Assembly (NCBI GenBank): GCA_024138015.1
Contig: JAMXBB010000008.1
Location: forward strand, 43,739,464-43,803,463
Direction: 5' to 3'
Length of the DNA stretch: 64,000 bases
Source: Lumnitzera littorea
Lineage: Eukaryota > Streptophyta > Magnoliopsida > Myrtales > Combretaceae
Made by a program: the position numbers and the translations under genes. Below, in pieces: positions 35,680-49,330 of the stretch (positions within the stretch are counted from its first letter, which is position 1; every line of letters starts with the position of its first letter). Under the pieces are notes generated by a model that worked only from the letters and a program-made list of their open reading frames with translations, ran no database searches and had not been told where the DNA came from.

Positions 35680-38579
35680 TGTTGTGTCTTGAAGTGGTAG
35701 AGTTACAACAGTTCTATCATATAAACCAATGTAAGATAATAGCTAACCTCATAGCCCTATTATAGATGTGATTTATATAAAGTGTCCACGATTACCCGCT
35801 TTACAATAAACAATTTGTATGAAAATATCGATAAAATTACATACATAACTTTAAAATATATTTATATAAATATATATATATATTGTGACTCAATATCCTT
35901 AGAGATGTTTACATATCATAATAAATTAAGATAAGTAAAAATTTATACAATTAGATTCACATAACTAAGACACATTAGCCAAATTTTCAAAAGCTCTATT
36001 GTTCATCTAATTCATGTCCTCACTCCCCCAAAATTCTTTGAAAAGATCTAACCTTTGAATAGTTATAGTGTAGCATTTTCAATTAGCACCTGCAAGAAGA
36101 TCTATAAGAGTATAAGCAACTAATAACTTAATAATTAGGGATGGAGATATAAGATTATATATCAAACACAAGCAAGGTTCTCAAATAATTAATTAAATAC
36201 AATGCAAAACACAAATGTCATCATATAACATTATCCAGTTCATTATGAAATTAGAAAAATTTCACCCACTTTAATATGAGTTTGAAGAGTTTCTGTATAT
36301 ATATACAATAATTCATGACTAACCTAGGTTTGCACCGTAGGGTCATTTCCCCTCTCGTGACTATCTTCAAACCACTGCCTTCATCGTTACTATGACTTCC
36401 TCTCCTATCACTTAGTTTGACTAAAGATAAAGAAGGGACCATTATGCTATAATGCTATCCCTTTTGAAGGTGTTGGAATTTAGTCGGAGAACCTTAGTCA
36501 TCTTCTAAAGGATTGCAATGCATGTCCGGTTGAGGTGTTTAAGTCGAATTGAATTGAGTCTACTTTAGGGTGATCAGACAATTTCACCCAGTACAACATT
36601 TACACACAGGCATGTACATAAGCATACAGCCAATTTCAGATACACACAAGCATGCACATAAGCAACTACTTATAAGCACAACCAATTATAACATTAAGTC
36701 TCTAAATACTTTAAAATAGTATCTCAAAATATAATAACGTATTGATCCCAATTTACATAAAACCTCCAACTTGCTCCCTCAAGTCTAATGTAAGGTTATA
36801 TTGTCGCCGCTCGCTCTTATGCTAAAAATACCTTTTTAGTATTTATACTTTTATTACATATAAGTTTTAAATCATAATTTTACTCAGTTGTCTAAGTTTT
36901 ACATTGTTTATAATCGAACTAATCCTAAACTAGGTTCTGATTCAGTTTTTGAATCGACTTTTGGATTGGGTTCTAATTCAGCTTTTAATTATAATTTTCA
37001 TACTTAAACCTTAGGAACTCTGCCTAATTCATTATGTGAAGTTTATCTAACTATAATTTAGGTACATTAAGTTACCTATTTAGCTTTAAGTTAGTATTTA
37101 AGTTCATCATATACACTTTACTCCTAATTTAACTTCCAAATTTACTCCAAATAAGAGAATACCCTACATTTTTAACATAATTTCCTAAATTCATGTTTCC
37201 AACCAGATTTATACTATATTATTAATGTTATAATATTATCAATTTATTCTAATACATTTTACCCATTTATTTTTCCGTTTTCACATATTCCCATTATTAT
37301 CTATTATATACATCTAGCCTTCCTAACACCACAAATACTATCTCTCATCGTCATTTAATATTTCAGGATGTCTAAATACATTACAATTCAAAATTTTAAT
37401 CAATTTTTCAATAAATCACTAAATAATCCTAAAGAAATTATCTTTTATTAAAATTTTAAGGCCTAAAAATTAAATAAAAATTTGGAAAATAATTTTTAAG
37501 AAAAAATCTTCATAGTAATGTAACATATACCCTAAATAGTATACACAAAAATTTGGGCTCAAAACTACTTCACTAAGGTAGTTTAAAACAAAAGCGAAAA
37601 TCTACTCAAGTTTAGTAATTTCTTAACAATAGTATATTCTACAACCTAATTCCATTAAATCGATATTTTTCCCTAAATTTAAATCCAAAAATACTCTAAA
37701 ATACCAATTTTCCTAATTTTTCACATAAATTTAATATTTTTAACAAATTTGACAAAACCGAGTCAAAATTTAGGCTCACTGGAAAAACAAGCTTGCTACC
37801 ACCTATGGCCACCCAATGGTTGACAATCTAACCAAGCATAGGGGTTACTTTGTGGTGGCGGTCTTGGTTTCTCCTTAGGTGGTAGATTGGTATGGATTCC
37901 TTTCTAAAACCCTAATTGCATTGTATTTTTGTCCAATTTCGTAAAATTACTCTATCTTCTCTTCTTAATTCCTCTCTATTTTTCCTATATGCTAAACTAA
38001 CCAAAATGAATTATGATCAAGTTCTCTAAATTTATAAAATGTTTTGGGAATTTTCTTGAATTTTTCTTTGCCAAGTGTCCCCTTTTCTTTTTGCCTTTTC
38101 ACTTTTAAGTGTCCTATTCCTTTTTGTTTATTTTCCCAACTTAATCCCTTGCTTACCATGCCTCAAATCTAGACATTTCCATACTTTTTACTCATTTTTT
38201 ATAATTTTATTTAATTATTTTAGCATATATTAGGTGTTTTAAATAATTTTGGACATTATTACCTATATGTACATACATATATTATACAAATAAATATCTC
38301 TAACTATAATTTAAGTTATTTTATAATTTTAAGTGTGCATGTAATTTATCTTTAGCCATTTGTTAATTATCGACACATATTTTACACGTTTTTAATAAAT
38401 AATGAGTAATATATCTAATTTAATAATTTAATAATTTTATTTTTCTAAATCCAAGCTCATAGGATCACTTTTATTAGTATTCTTAACTTTATCATAAAAT
38501 TTGGGTTCTATTGGACAACTAATACGATCATCATAAATTTTACGTATTGAATTCAAAACATCTAATTGCAAGGCTTACT
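35680..38579 (-). mobile_element. Old solo LTR (about 2.9 kb) of the same family as 53852-56896
   Basis: It starts TGTTGTGTCTTGAAGTGG and ends GCAAGGCTTACT. On the minus strand it aligns with the LTR at 53852-56896: the right-end equivalent (GACACAACA against GGGCGTGACA), the AAAGCGGGT segment, and the segment around KLSDRRG at 36390-36420. Flanking 5-mers CTATT and CCATC share only three positions, so the duplication has decayed. The last base of the terminus (expected CA) is mutated to CT. It interrupts the 3' part of the CACTA transposon. Confidence 0.7.
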
Positions 38580-41500
38580 CCATCATATACTATCCTCATA
38601 AGGCAAAAAATGGATTTGGAGTAAACTATCAAGATGATGATCCACAAGGAAAATATGCCCGTAGTATAGGCAATAGAAATGCACTAGGTATAAGAAACTA
38701 TTGCGATAAGCAACCTGATTGGCCACCTAGGGATAGTGTAGAAGGTAGCCCAAGATAAGACAACCTCAAATAGGACATCTAAGGCTGAGCATCTGATTGT
38801 CATATCACTTCTTCATATTTTTTATTTATATTAGCTAACCGTTGATGAAGATCTTTTAGTATAGTAAGCTTGTTAGATGTTTGCTAGGAAAACACAAACT
38901 GCTTCTTATTCTTTGATGTTTGTGATCGAGGGAGGATTGGCCCATCATATCCCAATCCTTAGTAATAGTGCAACTTACGACCTAAGACCTCCTACATAAT
39001 GGCAGCATCATACTTACACTTACTCCCATGCTTTCATACTTGAGCCCCATCCTCTACCTTTTATTTTATTTTTTTAGCATTATCTTCTATATTGAATAAT
39101 TAAATTGCTAGCTAAACTAATTTGAAGGGTCTAAGAGTTTCATTAAATCTAATAAGCTATCCTTACATAATGTTGTGGGACAAATCCATGCTTCTGCATT
39201 TCACCCTCTCATTTGACAATGTAAATATACCTAAGGTTCAATATTTGTCACTTTCTACAAAATTGAGAATGAAGTTAATATATATGAATTTTATATTTAG
39301 CAATATCCAAATACTAATCAACTATAAGAGTTGTTATCATATGAAGTATTACGATGGAAAGCTTTAACAATAAAAAAAATAATAAATGTCAAATTAAAAG
39401 ATGCTAATATCTATAGCATCACTTACTACCAAAATTTCTATGTTGCATCAGTAATTTGAAAGACAAAACAACTAAAATATATAAACCATCTTCTTTTGAT
39501 AGCAAACAAAAGAAAGAAAGAAAGTTGATCATCATCCATTAAATGAAATGAAACCAACAAAACTTACATTAGGTTAAGTGTAATTTACATTAAATAAAAT
39601 TAATATCAAGCCAAATATAACTTATAATATGTAATACATATATTAAGTAATAGAATAACTTACTGTGTAAATATAATAGTAATAGAATCATGAATTCCGC
39701 CAGTAACAAAACTCCTTTATGATTTTTATGACTAACACTATGGAATAAATTATCATATAAATATTACAAACTTAACTTTCCAATAACAGACTCTAATCGT
39801 CTTTAAAATATATGCATATAACAAACCCTAACTACTAAATTATCATATGAAAAATTATGATGTATGCAATTGTCCATTTGGCTTCATAAGACTAAGTACT
39901 TTTTTTTCCTACTAGATTTTGAATTAGAGCAAATACACTTAGATTAGTAATACTTAATTCAAACTAAATTAAAATATATGATAATTTATTTAACTATCTT
40001 TCCCTATAGAAAAGTATATCAGCTATATCCTTAAGAGGACTTATATAATGTATATGCCCTTGTAAGACCATTCCACTAAAGTAAATGGAAAACAATGCCA
40101 TGACTTCACATATGCCTAAAATTTCAAGAAACATATGCAAAAGCAAAAGATTTCTAAAATTTCAATAAACATGTACCTATTTGATTTTGGGAAAGTTAAT
40201 TGTAAATTAATAAGAAAAGTATTATGATACAAATCCTAAAACAATAAAATAAATAATAATAATAAATGAAAGAATATCAATACCAAAGAATGATCTAAAC
40301 ACAATCTTCATGTTCAGTTTAAACAAGAAAAGTTAGAAAAGCTAGAAAAGCTGTTTAGCCTGAAATGTAAAATGCTAAAAGAGGTGAAAGTGAAAAAGAA
40401 AATAACTGATCTCAACTCTTGGCATTTTGTTGGCATGGGGGTTCAATAAATTAATTTTGCGGATTTAGATCCTCTCCATTTACCATTTCCTCAATTTCCC
40501 TCCATTTGCAAATCAGTGGCTCGAATCATCTTGATTTTTGAAATATCATGTGATGTCATTATATTCCTTATAGTTTTAACTACTAATTACATGTGACAAC
40601 GTCTCAATAACGTAAATGGAGGGAAATTGAGGAAAGTAAATAAAGAGGATCCATTTCCTAATTTTGCTAATGAAGATAACTAATGCAATTTAATTCTTCT
40701 CCCTATACAAAATGTATCTTACACGTATGTACCTAAATCAGTACCCACAATGCTCCATATATTGTTCATGGTAAAGAGAATAATAAGTTTACTCTTTGAA
40801 ATTCCATTTTTAGTTTTATAGCTCCAGAAGCTACCAATTGCAAATGGATTAAATTAAACACGACAAAGGACGATAGCCTTGTTAACATACATTACAGTGT
40901 GAAAATGATTTCAATGCCTACCCTACTCTCTTTTTAATCCTTATTATTCCTATAGACACCAACATCGCCAATGCCATTGACATCCAATAGCCATTCTTAA
41001 TAGGCATCATTGTGTGAATATGATTTCAATGCTTAAAAAGAATGATATTAGAAAAAGAGCGCAAAGATCACTATAAAGCAAAGTGGAATACATACATATA
41101 TAGATACATATATATATTATGTAAGGAACTTGAACTTTTTTTGGTAAAATTTTCAAAATATCCTTAATAGTAACCAACTATAACAGGAAGAAGGGAAAAA
41201 TTATTTACAATTTATAATTCACATCCAAGGGCGAACGTACATTTTGATGTCTTACTTTTTATTAAATTTAGATCTACCATATGTGGTTATTTAATCATTG
41301 TTAAGAGTCCTAAGTATTGCCCTCACATAATGCCACAAAACCCAATCAATAGTATTAACTATAATTTGTCTTTAACATCTTTTGTAGAGAGTAGATGTAA
41401 TGGCAAGCGAAAATGATAGTACACATAATACCAACATAATGTAAACAAAGTTTATGGCTTACATCTTTCTCTTTATGGCTTAGGAAAAAAAAAAAAATAC

Positions 41501-42106
41501 TCTAGCAGTATGTGGTTATATTAATTTGGTCATATTCTAGGTGTTCGCCAATCGTACATCCTATAAACAAAAAACATAAGATTGTGTTTGTAAAATTGTA
41601 CTAGATGTAATGTGTCCCTCCTATTGAATCTAATAACCTTACCTTGTAGTCTAGATTATTATAAAAAAAAAAAAAATCAAGGAGTTCTTTCCAATGATTT
41701 ACTTCATGTTTTAATCTACAATATGGTTTTTCCCGAGCCTCATCCCCTTTCTTTTCATAATACTCTCGAAGATCTTCGTACAACTCACTATATGATTTGG
41801 AAGCAATTTGTTTGATATTTTTCATCCAAAATTGACTTTTCTCCCATTGACATTGACCCGCATCAACTTATCCTACAAAAATAAATAAAATAAATTAATC
41901 CAACATGAAAGGTGTTTTAAGTTTTCAGTACGGAAGTAAACAATTACCATAACCTTTTCGATAATGACCTTGTAATGCTCCTTACTAATCATTGTCCAAG
42001 CATTCCTACCAGAGTTTGATACAAATAATGGACTTTCATCAAGATGCCTCAATCGAAACTCTATACGTAACAAATTTAGGTAATCACTTGTTTTGCCACC
42101 ACGCAT
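38580..42106 (-). pseudogene. Second CACTA gene remnant (Ptta/Transposase_24-like)
   Basis: This is not the catalytic transposase but the accessory DNA-binding-type protein of CACTA elements. Recognisable parts on the minus strand: RIEFRLRHLDESPLFVSNSG with GRNAWTMISKEHYKVI (42106-41930); SYSELYEDLREYYEKKGDEA and NHWKELLDFF (41825-41650), the typical 'W..L..Y......W..LC..F' pattern of the family; and, after about 2.5 kb, KHGSKCKYDAAIM.EVLGRKLHYY.GLGYDG (39040-38940), matching the 'EVLG..SGY.RGLG' region, then a coiled-coil-like tail. Stops and frameshifts are frequent. The long gap between 39060 and 41600 is AT-rich and may be intron. A solo LTR abuts the left edge. Confidence 0.65.
40461..40658. 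mobile_element. 198-bp Mutator-type MITE with 9-bp duplication TAATTTTGC
   Basis: Two arms of about 48 bases (40461-40510 and 40611-40658) are inverted copies sharing AGATCCTCTCC...TCAATTTCCCTCCATTT with few mismatches. The flanking nine bases at 40452-40460 and 40659-40667 are both TAATTTTGC. A 9-bp duplication with long arms fits a MULE-derived MITE. It lies within the CACTA element. Confidence 0.8.
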
Positions 42107-43034
42107 AGGTAGAATCTATAACCTTAGTTTTTAACTAGTCAACCTTATTGCCTACTCATAACTTAACCCCCTATAGTTCCCCCTCCATCTAGGCTGGTCA
42201 TCACCATCAACCTCATTTATAGCAATATTATCTCCCATACTCCCTCCTTAGCACTGCCTTGCCTATCTTTAGCATTATTCTCCTTCTCATGATCATCATC
42301 ATCCTCTCCATCACCATCTTCCCCCTCTATGCCCTAACTTTGCTAAATATGTATATGTTGAGGTATATCTGTAAGGAGCAATGCATAAAAACAAATTGCA
42401 AAATTTAAAAGCATGATTATATATATAAAGAAAATGCTTTCAATTATACACTTGATGCCTACCTAAGTTCCCCTGCCATTAAAGATCCCTTATAGTTGCC
42501 TAAAGGAAGTTGTTATTCATGCTATAGAAAAAATGTAAATTTATTAGCAATATAATTAAAGTAAATTTTCATTCTAAAACTAAACTTATTGAACACACTA
42601 ACAACTACTAGATTATTAATTATTTACCATCACTATTGTCATAATTAGACTAGTCATTATATCCTACATCACCCTCTATGTTTTCCTCTAGAATAAGTTT
42701 TTGTGCTAGCATCCTAAGGTCTATGAAGATACTACCCATTCCAATTACCTAAGGTTTACTTATTTATTATTAGAGTGGCTTGTTATCTATGGGTTGGTTA
42801 GTAATTTCATCGCTATTAGAATCTTCCTTATCAAACAAGCTCCAATCTAATAGATGATGGTGTTTGACCTTTTGGACCACTCTCTAATCACCTAAATGCT
42901 TCTTCAAGTCTCTTAGATAAAAAACTTGTTAACAACAGTTAGCAAGTATGTATGGATGATCGTCATACTATAAGCAATGTATGTTAATAGACAACATATC
43001 CCCATCAATGCTCTTAGGGTTATTTCTCTAAGTA
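42107..43034. other. CACTA-derived non-coding stretch left of the inserted gypsy element
   Basis: This is a continuation of the CACTA element between its second gene and the inserted retrotransposon. It has no frame of note. The segment at 42250-42330 would encode a Glu/Asp-rich stretch on the minus strand and may belong to the accessory gene. Confidence 0.4.
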
Positions 43035-43039
43035 TCATA

Positions 43040-43881
43040 CGGTGCAAACCATGACTAAGAACAAACAAAGGCTGGTCACTAGATAGGTCTAAGCTTATTG
43101 AAAGCTCGAAAGAGTTAATGAGGAAAGATACGAAAAGGACAAGTGCGAATGAAACAGTAAGTAAAAACCTACGAATAGTTCTAGAGGATATGACACACCA
43201 ATAGAACTTCCAAGGACTTACGGTACAATTTAATATGATGTACAAATTAGTCTAGTGAGGTTACTCGCTACTTAGCCTTGCTCAAAGGTTAGGATAAAAG
43301 TAATGCCAAGAGTAAACAAATAGTGTTCACGTGAGGAAGAAAATACTTAAGTGTATTAAGGATAATCTGATTGTGATTCTACAAGTATAGGGGTATTTAT
43401 ACCTATAAATTAAGGCAACTTACCCAAAAGGGAAAAAAACAAAAAGGGTATTTCCTAAGGAAGTAATATATAAGATAAGGGATAAAAATGAATATATAAG
43501 GAAAATAATCATTAATGCAACAAATTCTATACATGATATTATACACGTGGTGATGCCATTGAAGGATGTAGACAAAAAGTATGGATAGTTTGCTTATCCA
43601 AGCAAGGGCAACTTGATTAGTTCGAACTCTTTCTCTTGGTATCTTGGCAAAGGTGCGGTCGAGTAAGTAATTGGCTAAGCATGTGTGAGAATGAAGATAG
43701 GTTGTTTTCTCCGCTCGTATAAGAGGCAGTCACTCGGCTCGATAGGCAGAATGGATTGGTATGGAGGTACTCAACCTCTACATGAGTCAACTAAAACAGT
43801 AGGATTCGTTTTGCCAGTCCCTATAGTCCTCAGGTTCGACTGCAAGTTAGTGGTTCGATAGCCTAATTCTTACTATTCCCT
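43040..43881 (-). repeat. 3' LTR of gypsy element C
   Basis: On the minus strand it starts ATAGTAAGAATTAGGC (a decayed TGATGGGAATCAGGC) after the purine-rich CCCGAAGGGA and ends GGTTTGCACCG. It is homologous to 48469-49330 and to the element A LTR at 1073-1927. Confidence 0.85.
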
Positions 43882-46800
43882 TCGGGTTGTTTTGGATTTG
43901 GGATCAAATTCAAATGGTCTTCATTCAACTCTTTGTCAAGGTGATACGAATTAAGGTCGGCAATGTTGAAGGCATTAGAAACCCTATAGTCCTTAGGAAA
44001 CTCCAATCTATAGGCATTATCATTGATCTTTTAGAGGATTCTAAAAGGTCCTTCAACTCTTGCAAATAATTTGTTCCTCCTCTTGTTTGGGAATCGTTCT
44101 TTGCTAAGGTGCAGCCAAACCAAGTCTCTTAGTTGGAATTGTTTAGCCATCCTACCCTTGGTCTTCTTTCACATTCTTCTAGCAGCTTGGTCAATGTACC
44201 GAGTGACTTTGTTATAAATGTGCTGGAGGGATTGTGGTTGAGGGGCAACTCGAGATTAAAACCATAGATTACTTCAAATGGTGTTTGCTTAGTGGTGTCA
44301 TGTACAGTATGGTTATAAGTGAATTTGATCATTAGCAAGCAGACGTCTTAATCAGCCAAGTTCTTTCTTACTATAGCTTGGAGTAGTGATCCTAAAGTGT
44401 GATTAACCACCTCCGTTTGGCCGTTAGTTTGGGGACGATAGGAAGTATTGAATAGTAATTTAGTCCCCATCCGATGCCACAATGTCCTCTAGAAATGGCT
44501 CAAGAAATTTGGATCCTTATCGGAGACTACACTTCTCAGTATGCCATGTAATCGCATAATCTCTTGCAAGAGAAGAGAAGCAATAGCTAAAGTGTCGTTA
44601 GTTTTTGAACAAGGCACAAAGTGTACCATTTTGCTGAACTGATTCATGATGACCATTATAGAATCTTTGCCTCAAGTAGTTCGTAGTAGTTTGACAACAA
44701 AGTCCATGCTTAATTCAGTCCATGGCTTCATCGAAACAAGTAAAGGCTTTGTTTTCCCTTGCTCGGCTTGGCACTTAGCCCTCTTGTATGCGACACAGCC
44801 ATCGACAACTCAGTGCACATCTCTCCTCATTCTTAGCTAAAAGAATCAACCATTCAATAGTTCGCAGGTCCTTCTTTCTCCAAAATGTCTAAAGAGTCCT
44901 CTATTGTAGGCTTTCCTAATCAACAACTCCTTTAGGGAACAAGTCGATACACATAGTTTTCCACCTCAGAACAAGTAACCATCCTCCACATGATATTCAT
45001 CTACTATCCTTCCATCAATGCATCATATGATTATAGGTCCAAAGTGTGGATCCTTAGAATATTGTTCATTGATACTTGCAAACCGAAACAGCCTGGTCTG
45101 TAGTTTGGTTAAAAGTGCATGTCACATGAGCATCTGCAATTATGTTGCTCTTTCCCTATTTGTATTTTATTACAAAATAATCCTTCAAGGAATTTAAACC
45201 ATCTTTCCTATTGCTTCGATAACTTGGTTTGACTTCGAAAGTACTTCAGCGATTCATGGTTAGTATATATGACCAATTCTCTCAACTAATAAATAGTGTT
45301 GCCATACTTGCAGTGGTCGAATTAGTGCCAAGAGTTCCTTATCATACAAGGAATAATTCAACTATGTTCCTTGGAGATTTTCACTATGGAAGGCGATTGG
45401 TAGGTCTTCCTACATTAGGACAATGCTTATCCTAATGCCTGATGCGTTACATTTTAGCTCAAATATTTTCTCGAAGTCAGGTAGAACCAACACTAGGGTA
45501 AAGGTCAATCTCTCTTTTATCTCAGCAAAGCTTCTTTCCTCCCTTTCTCCTATTCAAAATTGGTGTTCTTCTTCATAAGCTCAGTAAGAGGTGTAGTAAG
45601 GGTGTTGGAATTCTTGATGAATCATCTATAGAATGAAGCCAGTCCATAAAACTTCTCACATTGACACAAGTAGTAAGAGTCGGCCACTCTATAATTGCTC
45701 GGATCTTTTTGTCATCCACTGATAAGCCTCCTCTACTAACTACGTAGCCTAAGAAGATCACTTCCTCCTGGTAAAAGCAACATTTCTTGATATTACCGAA
45801 TAGTCTCTTGGTACAGAGGATATCTAACATTTCTCAGAGATGCTTACAGTGACTCGGCATGTCGGCACTATAGATCAATGGTTGTTGAAGTACACTACAA
45901 TACACTTCCCAATCAAATGTCTTAACATGTGGTTGATCAATTGTATGAAATTGCTTGGGGCATTCAACAGGCCGAATGACATGACCATCTACTCATAGAG
46001 TCTATTCCAAGTTTGCAGTCTTCAATTCATCTTCCGATCTCATGCAGATTTGATGGTAACTAAACTTTAGGTTAATCTTACTAAAGACCTTCACTCCACT
46101 CAACTTGTCTAATATGTCTTCTAACCTCGAGATCGGGTACCTGTATTTGATTGTGATCTTGTTTACGGCTTGGCTGTTGACATACATTTATCAGGTTCCA
46201 TCCTTTTTCAACACTAGAAGCACCGGCACAATGCAAGGGATGAGACTTTCTTGGATGTATCCTCCCTCTAGCAACTCATTGACTTAACGTTGTAGCTCAA
46301 AAGCCTATTCAGGATTCATCCGATAGGCTAGCTTATTTAGTAGTACGACGCCATGTACTAAGTTAATGCAGTATTCTATGCCTCGAGTAGGAGGTAGCCT
46401 CTTAAGTAATTGTTCTGGAAATAAATCTAGAAATAAATTCGCATACTCGTCCAACAACTCTCTGATCTCTTAATGTAGTTTACCTCACTCCTTCATTTCT
46501 AATAGGTGCTTGACTAACATAAGGGTTGGCTCGTCAACATTGATGGCCTCTCGAAGCTCAGCTCTACTCATTGCTAGAGCCTTCCTTAATCTAAGGGAAA
46601 GTTTTTTCTACAATTTATTAACTTCTCTCGATGGCATTAGGTTCAATGTGATCTTTCGATCATCCTTCTCGAATATGTACGTGTTCTTGTAGTCGTCGTA
46701 GATAACTCTCCTATCAAACAACTACGGTCTACCTAGCAACATGTGGGAAGCACACATAGGCAGTACGTTGTAGAGAATCTAGTCCGAGTAATTCCTAATA

Positions 46801-47190
46801 GTAATTAGCAGTAGTATTTGCCGAGTAACATGTAGTGCTTCTTTCTCACTCAACTAATGTAACTTGTATGACTTTGGATGTGCAACAGTCGACAACTTCA
46901 GTTTTGAAATAAGATTGGCTAATGCCACATTGGTTTAGCTTCTACTATCCACAATGAGGGCACATACCAGATCATTCATCTTATAAGTAGTATGAAACAA
47001 ATTCTCTTTTTACTCCTCCTCTCGTGAGGGTTCCATGTTCATAGTGTATCGAACAAACATGAGTAACTGATCTAAGTCCTTAGCAAGCACGTCCTCCCTA
47101 ATCAGTTCTTTTTTTATGAGGATCTCCTCCTCTTTGGGTTCCTCATCCATATTGTTTACTTCTAGCTTCAGGACGTCTCCCTTGATGACC
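43882..47190 (-). pseudogene. pol pseudogene of gypsy element C (protease, RT, RNase H, integrase)
   Basis: Protease: VCALIVDSRS.TNVALANLISKLKL at about 46980-46900, where the catalytic DSG reads DSR. RT: AVNKITIKYRYPISRLEDIL with VFSKINLKFSYHQI (46187-46040), then VVYFNN at about 45900-45881 where the catalytic YFDD is expected; both aspartates have become asparagine. FGNIKKCCFYQEEVIFLGYVVSRGGLSVDDKKIRAI (45800-45690) follows. RNase H is very decayed. Integrase: SMDFVVKL and VSDKDPNF (44720-44510), then KFTYNHTVHDTTKQTPFEVIYGFNLELPLNH (44330-44230). The 44129-44338 and 45573-45830 frames are the largest open pieces. Confidence 0.85.
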
Positions 47191-48300
47191 ATTGTCCATT
47201 GGTTTAGGCACTAAGTAGCCATATGTCCGAATCCTTGGCACTTGAAGCACTTGATCTAGCTTGTCTTCTTACCAGACCCTTACCTCTTCTCATAAGTTCA
47301 GGTCGGCACTTTAGTATCAATGTGGCCTTTCCGATTAGCTCAGGCATCCATCTTTCGACTTGGCTAGTTACTTAACTGAGTTTGATGACTCACTTGTCCA
47401 GGTCGACTAGTCGGCATTCTGGTAAGTACTTGGCTCCTTCTTTGCCTTTCTACTTATTGGGCTATTCTAATAGCTTCATCTATTGTGGTAAAGCGTTGGA
47501 GTTCTACAATATCTTGAATATCACCTCTCAATCTAGTGATAAATCTTGAGACTGTTTGAGCTAGTGGTTCCTCTACTTCATAATGGATCATAAGCATTTG
47601 AAATTCTTGAACATACTCATCTACAGTCCGGCCTCCTTATCTCAGCTCCCGAAGCCGAGTGAAAGTATATTAAAGATAAGTTTCTGACACGAATCTATTT
47701 CTGAATATTCTATTCGTCTCAAGCCAAGTATTAATCTTTCGGTAACCCTTTCGTCTCGTCATTGTATAGAAGTTCTCTTTCCATATGGCAACATATTTGG
47801 AGAACTCAACAGTAGCAATCCTCACTTTCTCATAGTCTTTATACTTATAATAGTCAAAAATACATTCCACTTTCTCTTGCCATTCCAGATATTTGTCAGC
47901 ATTCCCAAATCCATTGAAACTCAAAACTCGAAGCTTCACATGTTCAGATGCTCTAAGGACTTTAGCTCATTCCTCTTCAAAATACTCTTCTTCTTCCTCG
48001 TCTCCTATGTTTGCCAAATCAATCCTTCTCCTCACTCGTTTACCTAGTCTTCCACCTTGAACTGGTCGTGCTAGGTTTTGACCTCTAATAGGTTGAGCAG
48101 GTTGTGAGGTGTTTTGCATGGCCTCAATGGGCTAACAAGCTAATGCATAAACAGCTTGGGTTAGATCTGCTAAGAGGTTAGCCACCTTATCAAGTCTCTC
48201 GTTAATGCTTCTTGAAGTTCCTTAAGACTGTCGACTATAGTGGACAACTCCACTATTAACATCTCCCATACCAATATTCACACTTGGGTTTATCATTTTC
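47191..48300 (-). pseudogene. gag pseudogene of gypsy element C
   Basis: It is the same gag as in element A. On the minus strand it begins near ATGATAAACCCAAGTGTG (48296), passes an Arg-rich and acidic linker (GDEEEEEYFEEE), the capsid segment KLRVLSFNGFGNADKYLEW with DYEKVRIATVEFSKYVAIW (47940-47750), ERQRR (about 47450), and the CCHC knuckle CFKCQGFGHMAT.C (47255-47215) in which the last cysteine is preceded by a stop. Stops occur in each sub-domain. Confidence 0.85.
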
Positions 48301-48448
48301 TCTACAGATTTAAAGTTCAAACAAACACTTTAGGAAATTAATAGTTAACAAACATAGCACTCAAGTGAATACAATAACTTACTTTGTTTCATATACGCTA
48401 AACAGGGTATAAATAGAACTTTAAACATAAACCATAACTCAAACAAAA

Positions 48449-48465
48449 CCTCCGCTTTGATACCA
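48449..48465 (-). other. Primer-binding site of gypsy element C
   Basis: The minus strand reads TGGTATCAAAGCGGAGG three bases inside the end of the adjacent LTR. It is equivalent to the site of element A at 1931-1947. Confidence 0.85.
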
Positions 48466-48468
48466 AGA

Positions 48469-49330
48469 TAGTGCAAACCGTAACTAAGAACAGACAAGGT
48501 CGGTCGCTAGATGGGTCCAAGCTTCTAGAAAGCTTGAAAGAGTTAATGGGGAAAGACGCAGAAAGGACAAGTGCAAATGAAACAGTAAGCAAAAACCTAT
48601 GAATAGCTCCAAAGGATATGATACACTAATGGAACTTTCAAAGACTCACGGCACAATTTGATGTGACGTATAAATTGATTCGATGAGATTACTCGCCACC
48701 TAACCTTACTCAAGAGTTAAGATAAGAGTGATGCTGAGAGTAAATAAAAAGTATTTAGTAAAGAAGAAAATACTCAAGTATATTAAGGATAATCTGATTC
48801 TGATTCCTACAAGTACAGGGGTATTTATACCCATAAGTTAAGGCACAACTTGCCCAAAAGGGAAAAGATAAAAAGGATATTTCCTAAGGAAGTCATGTAC
48901 AAGATACAAAAGGGTAAAAATGAATATACAAGAAAAACAATCATTAGTGAAACGGATTTTATACATGATACTATACACTTGGTGATGCTATATTAGTGAT
49001 GCCATTGAAAGATATAGACAAAACGTATAGACAGTTTGCTTGTTTAAGCAAGGGTAGCTTGATTAGTCCAAACTTTCTCTCGGCATCTCAACAAAGGTGT
49101 GACTGAGTAAGTAATTGGCTAAGCATATGAGAGAATGAAGATGAGTTATTGTCTCGGCCTCTCGCTTCTCGACACACAACTTGTGAGAAATAAGTAGTCA
49201 CTCGACTCTATAGGTAGAATGGGTCAGCAAGGAGGTACTCGACCTTCGAATGAGTCGGTTGGAAAAGTAAGATTCGTCTTACCACTCCCTTTAGTCCTTG
49301 GGTTTGGCTACTAATTAGTGGTCTGGTGAA
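48469..49330 (-). repeat. Inner 5' LTR of gypsy element C
   Basis: On the minus strand it starts ACCAGACCACTAATTAG, lacking the first 15-20 bases of the LTR, and ends GTTTGCACTA before the primer site. It is homologous to 43040-43881. It contains a GGGTATAAATACCCC TATA region near 48820-48835. Confidence 0.85.

Noticed and set aside
42913..43245. 110-codon minus-strand frame
   Set aside because: It overlaps the 3' LTR of gypsy element C and its flank; LTR sequence and no protein family.
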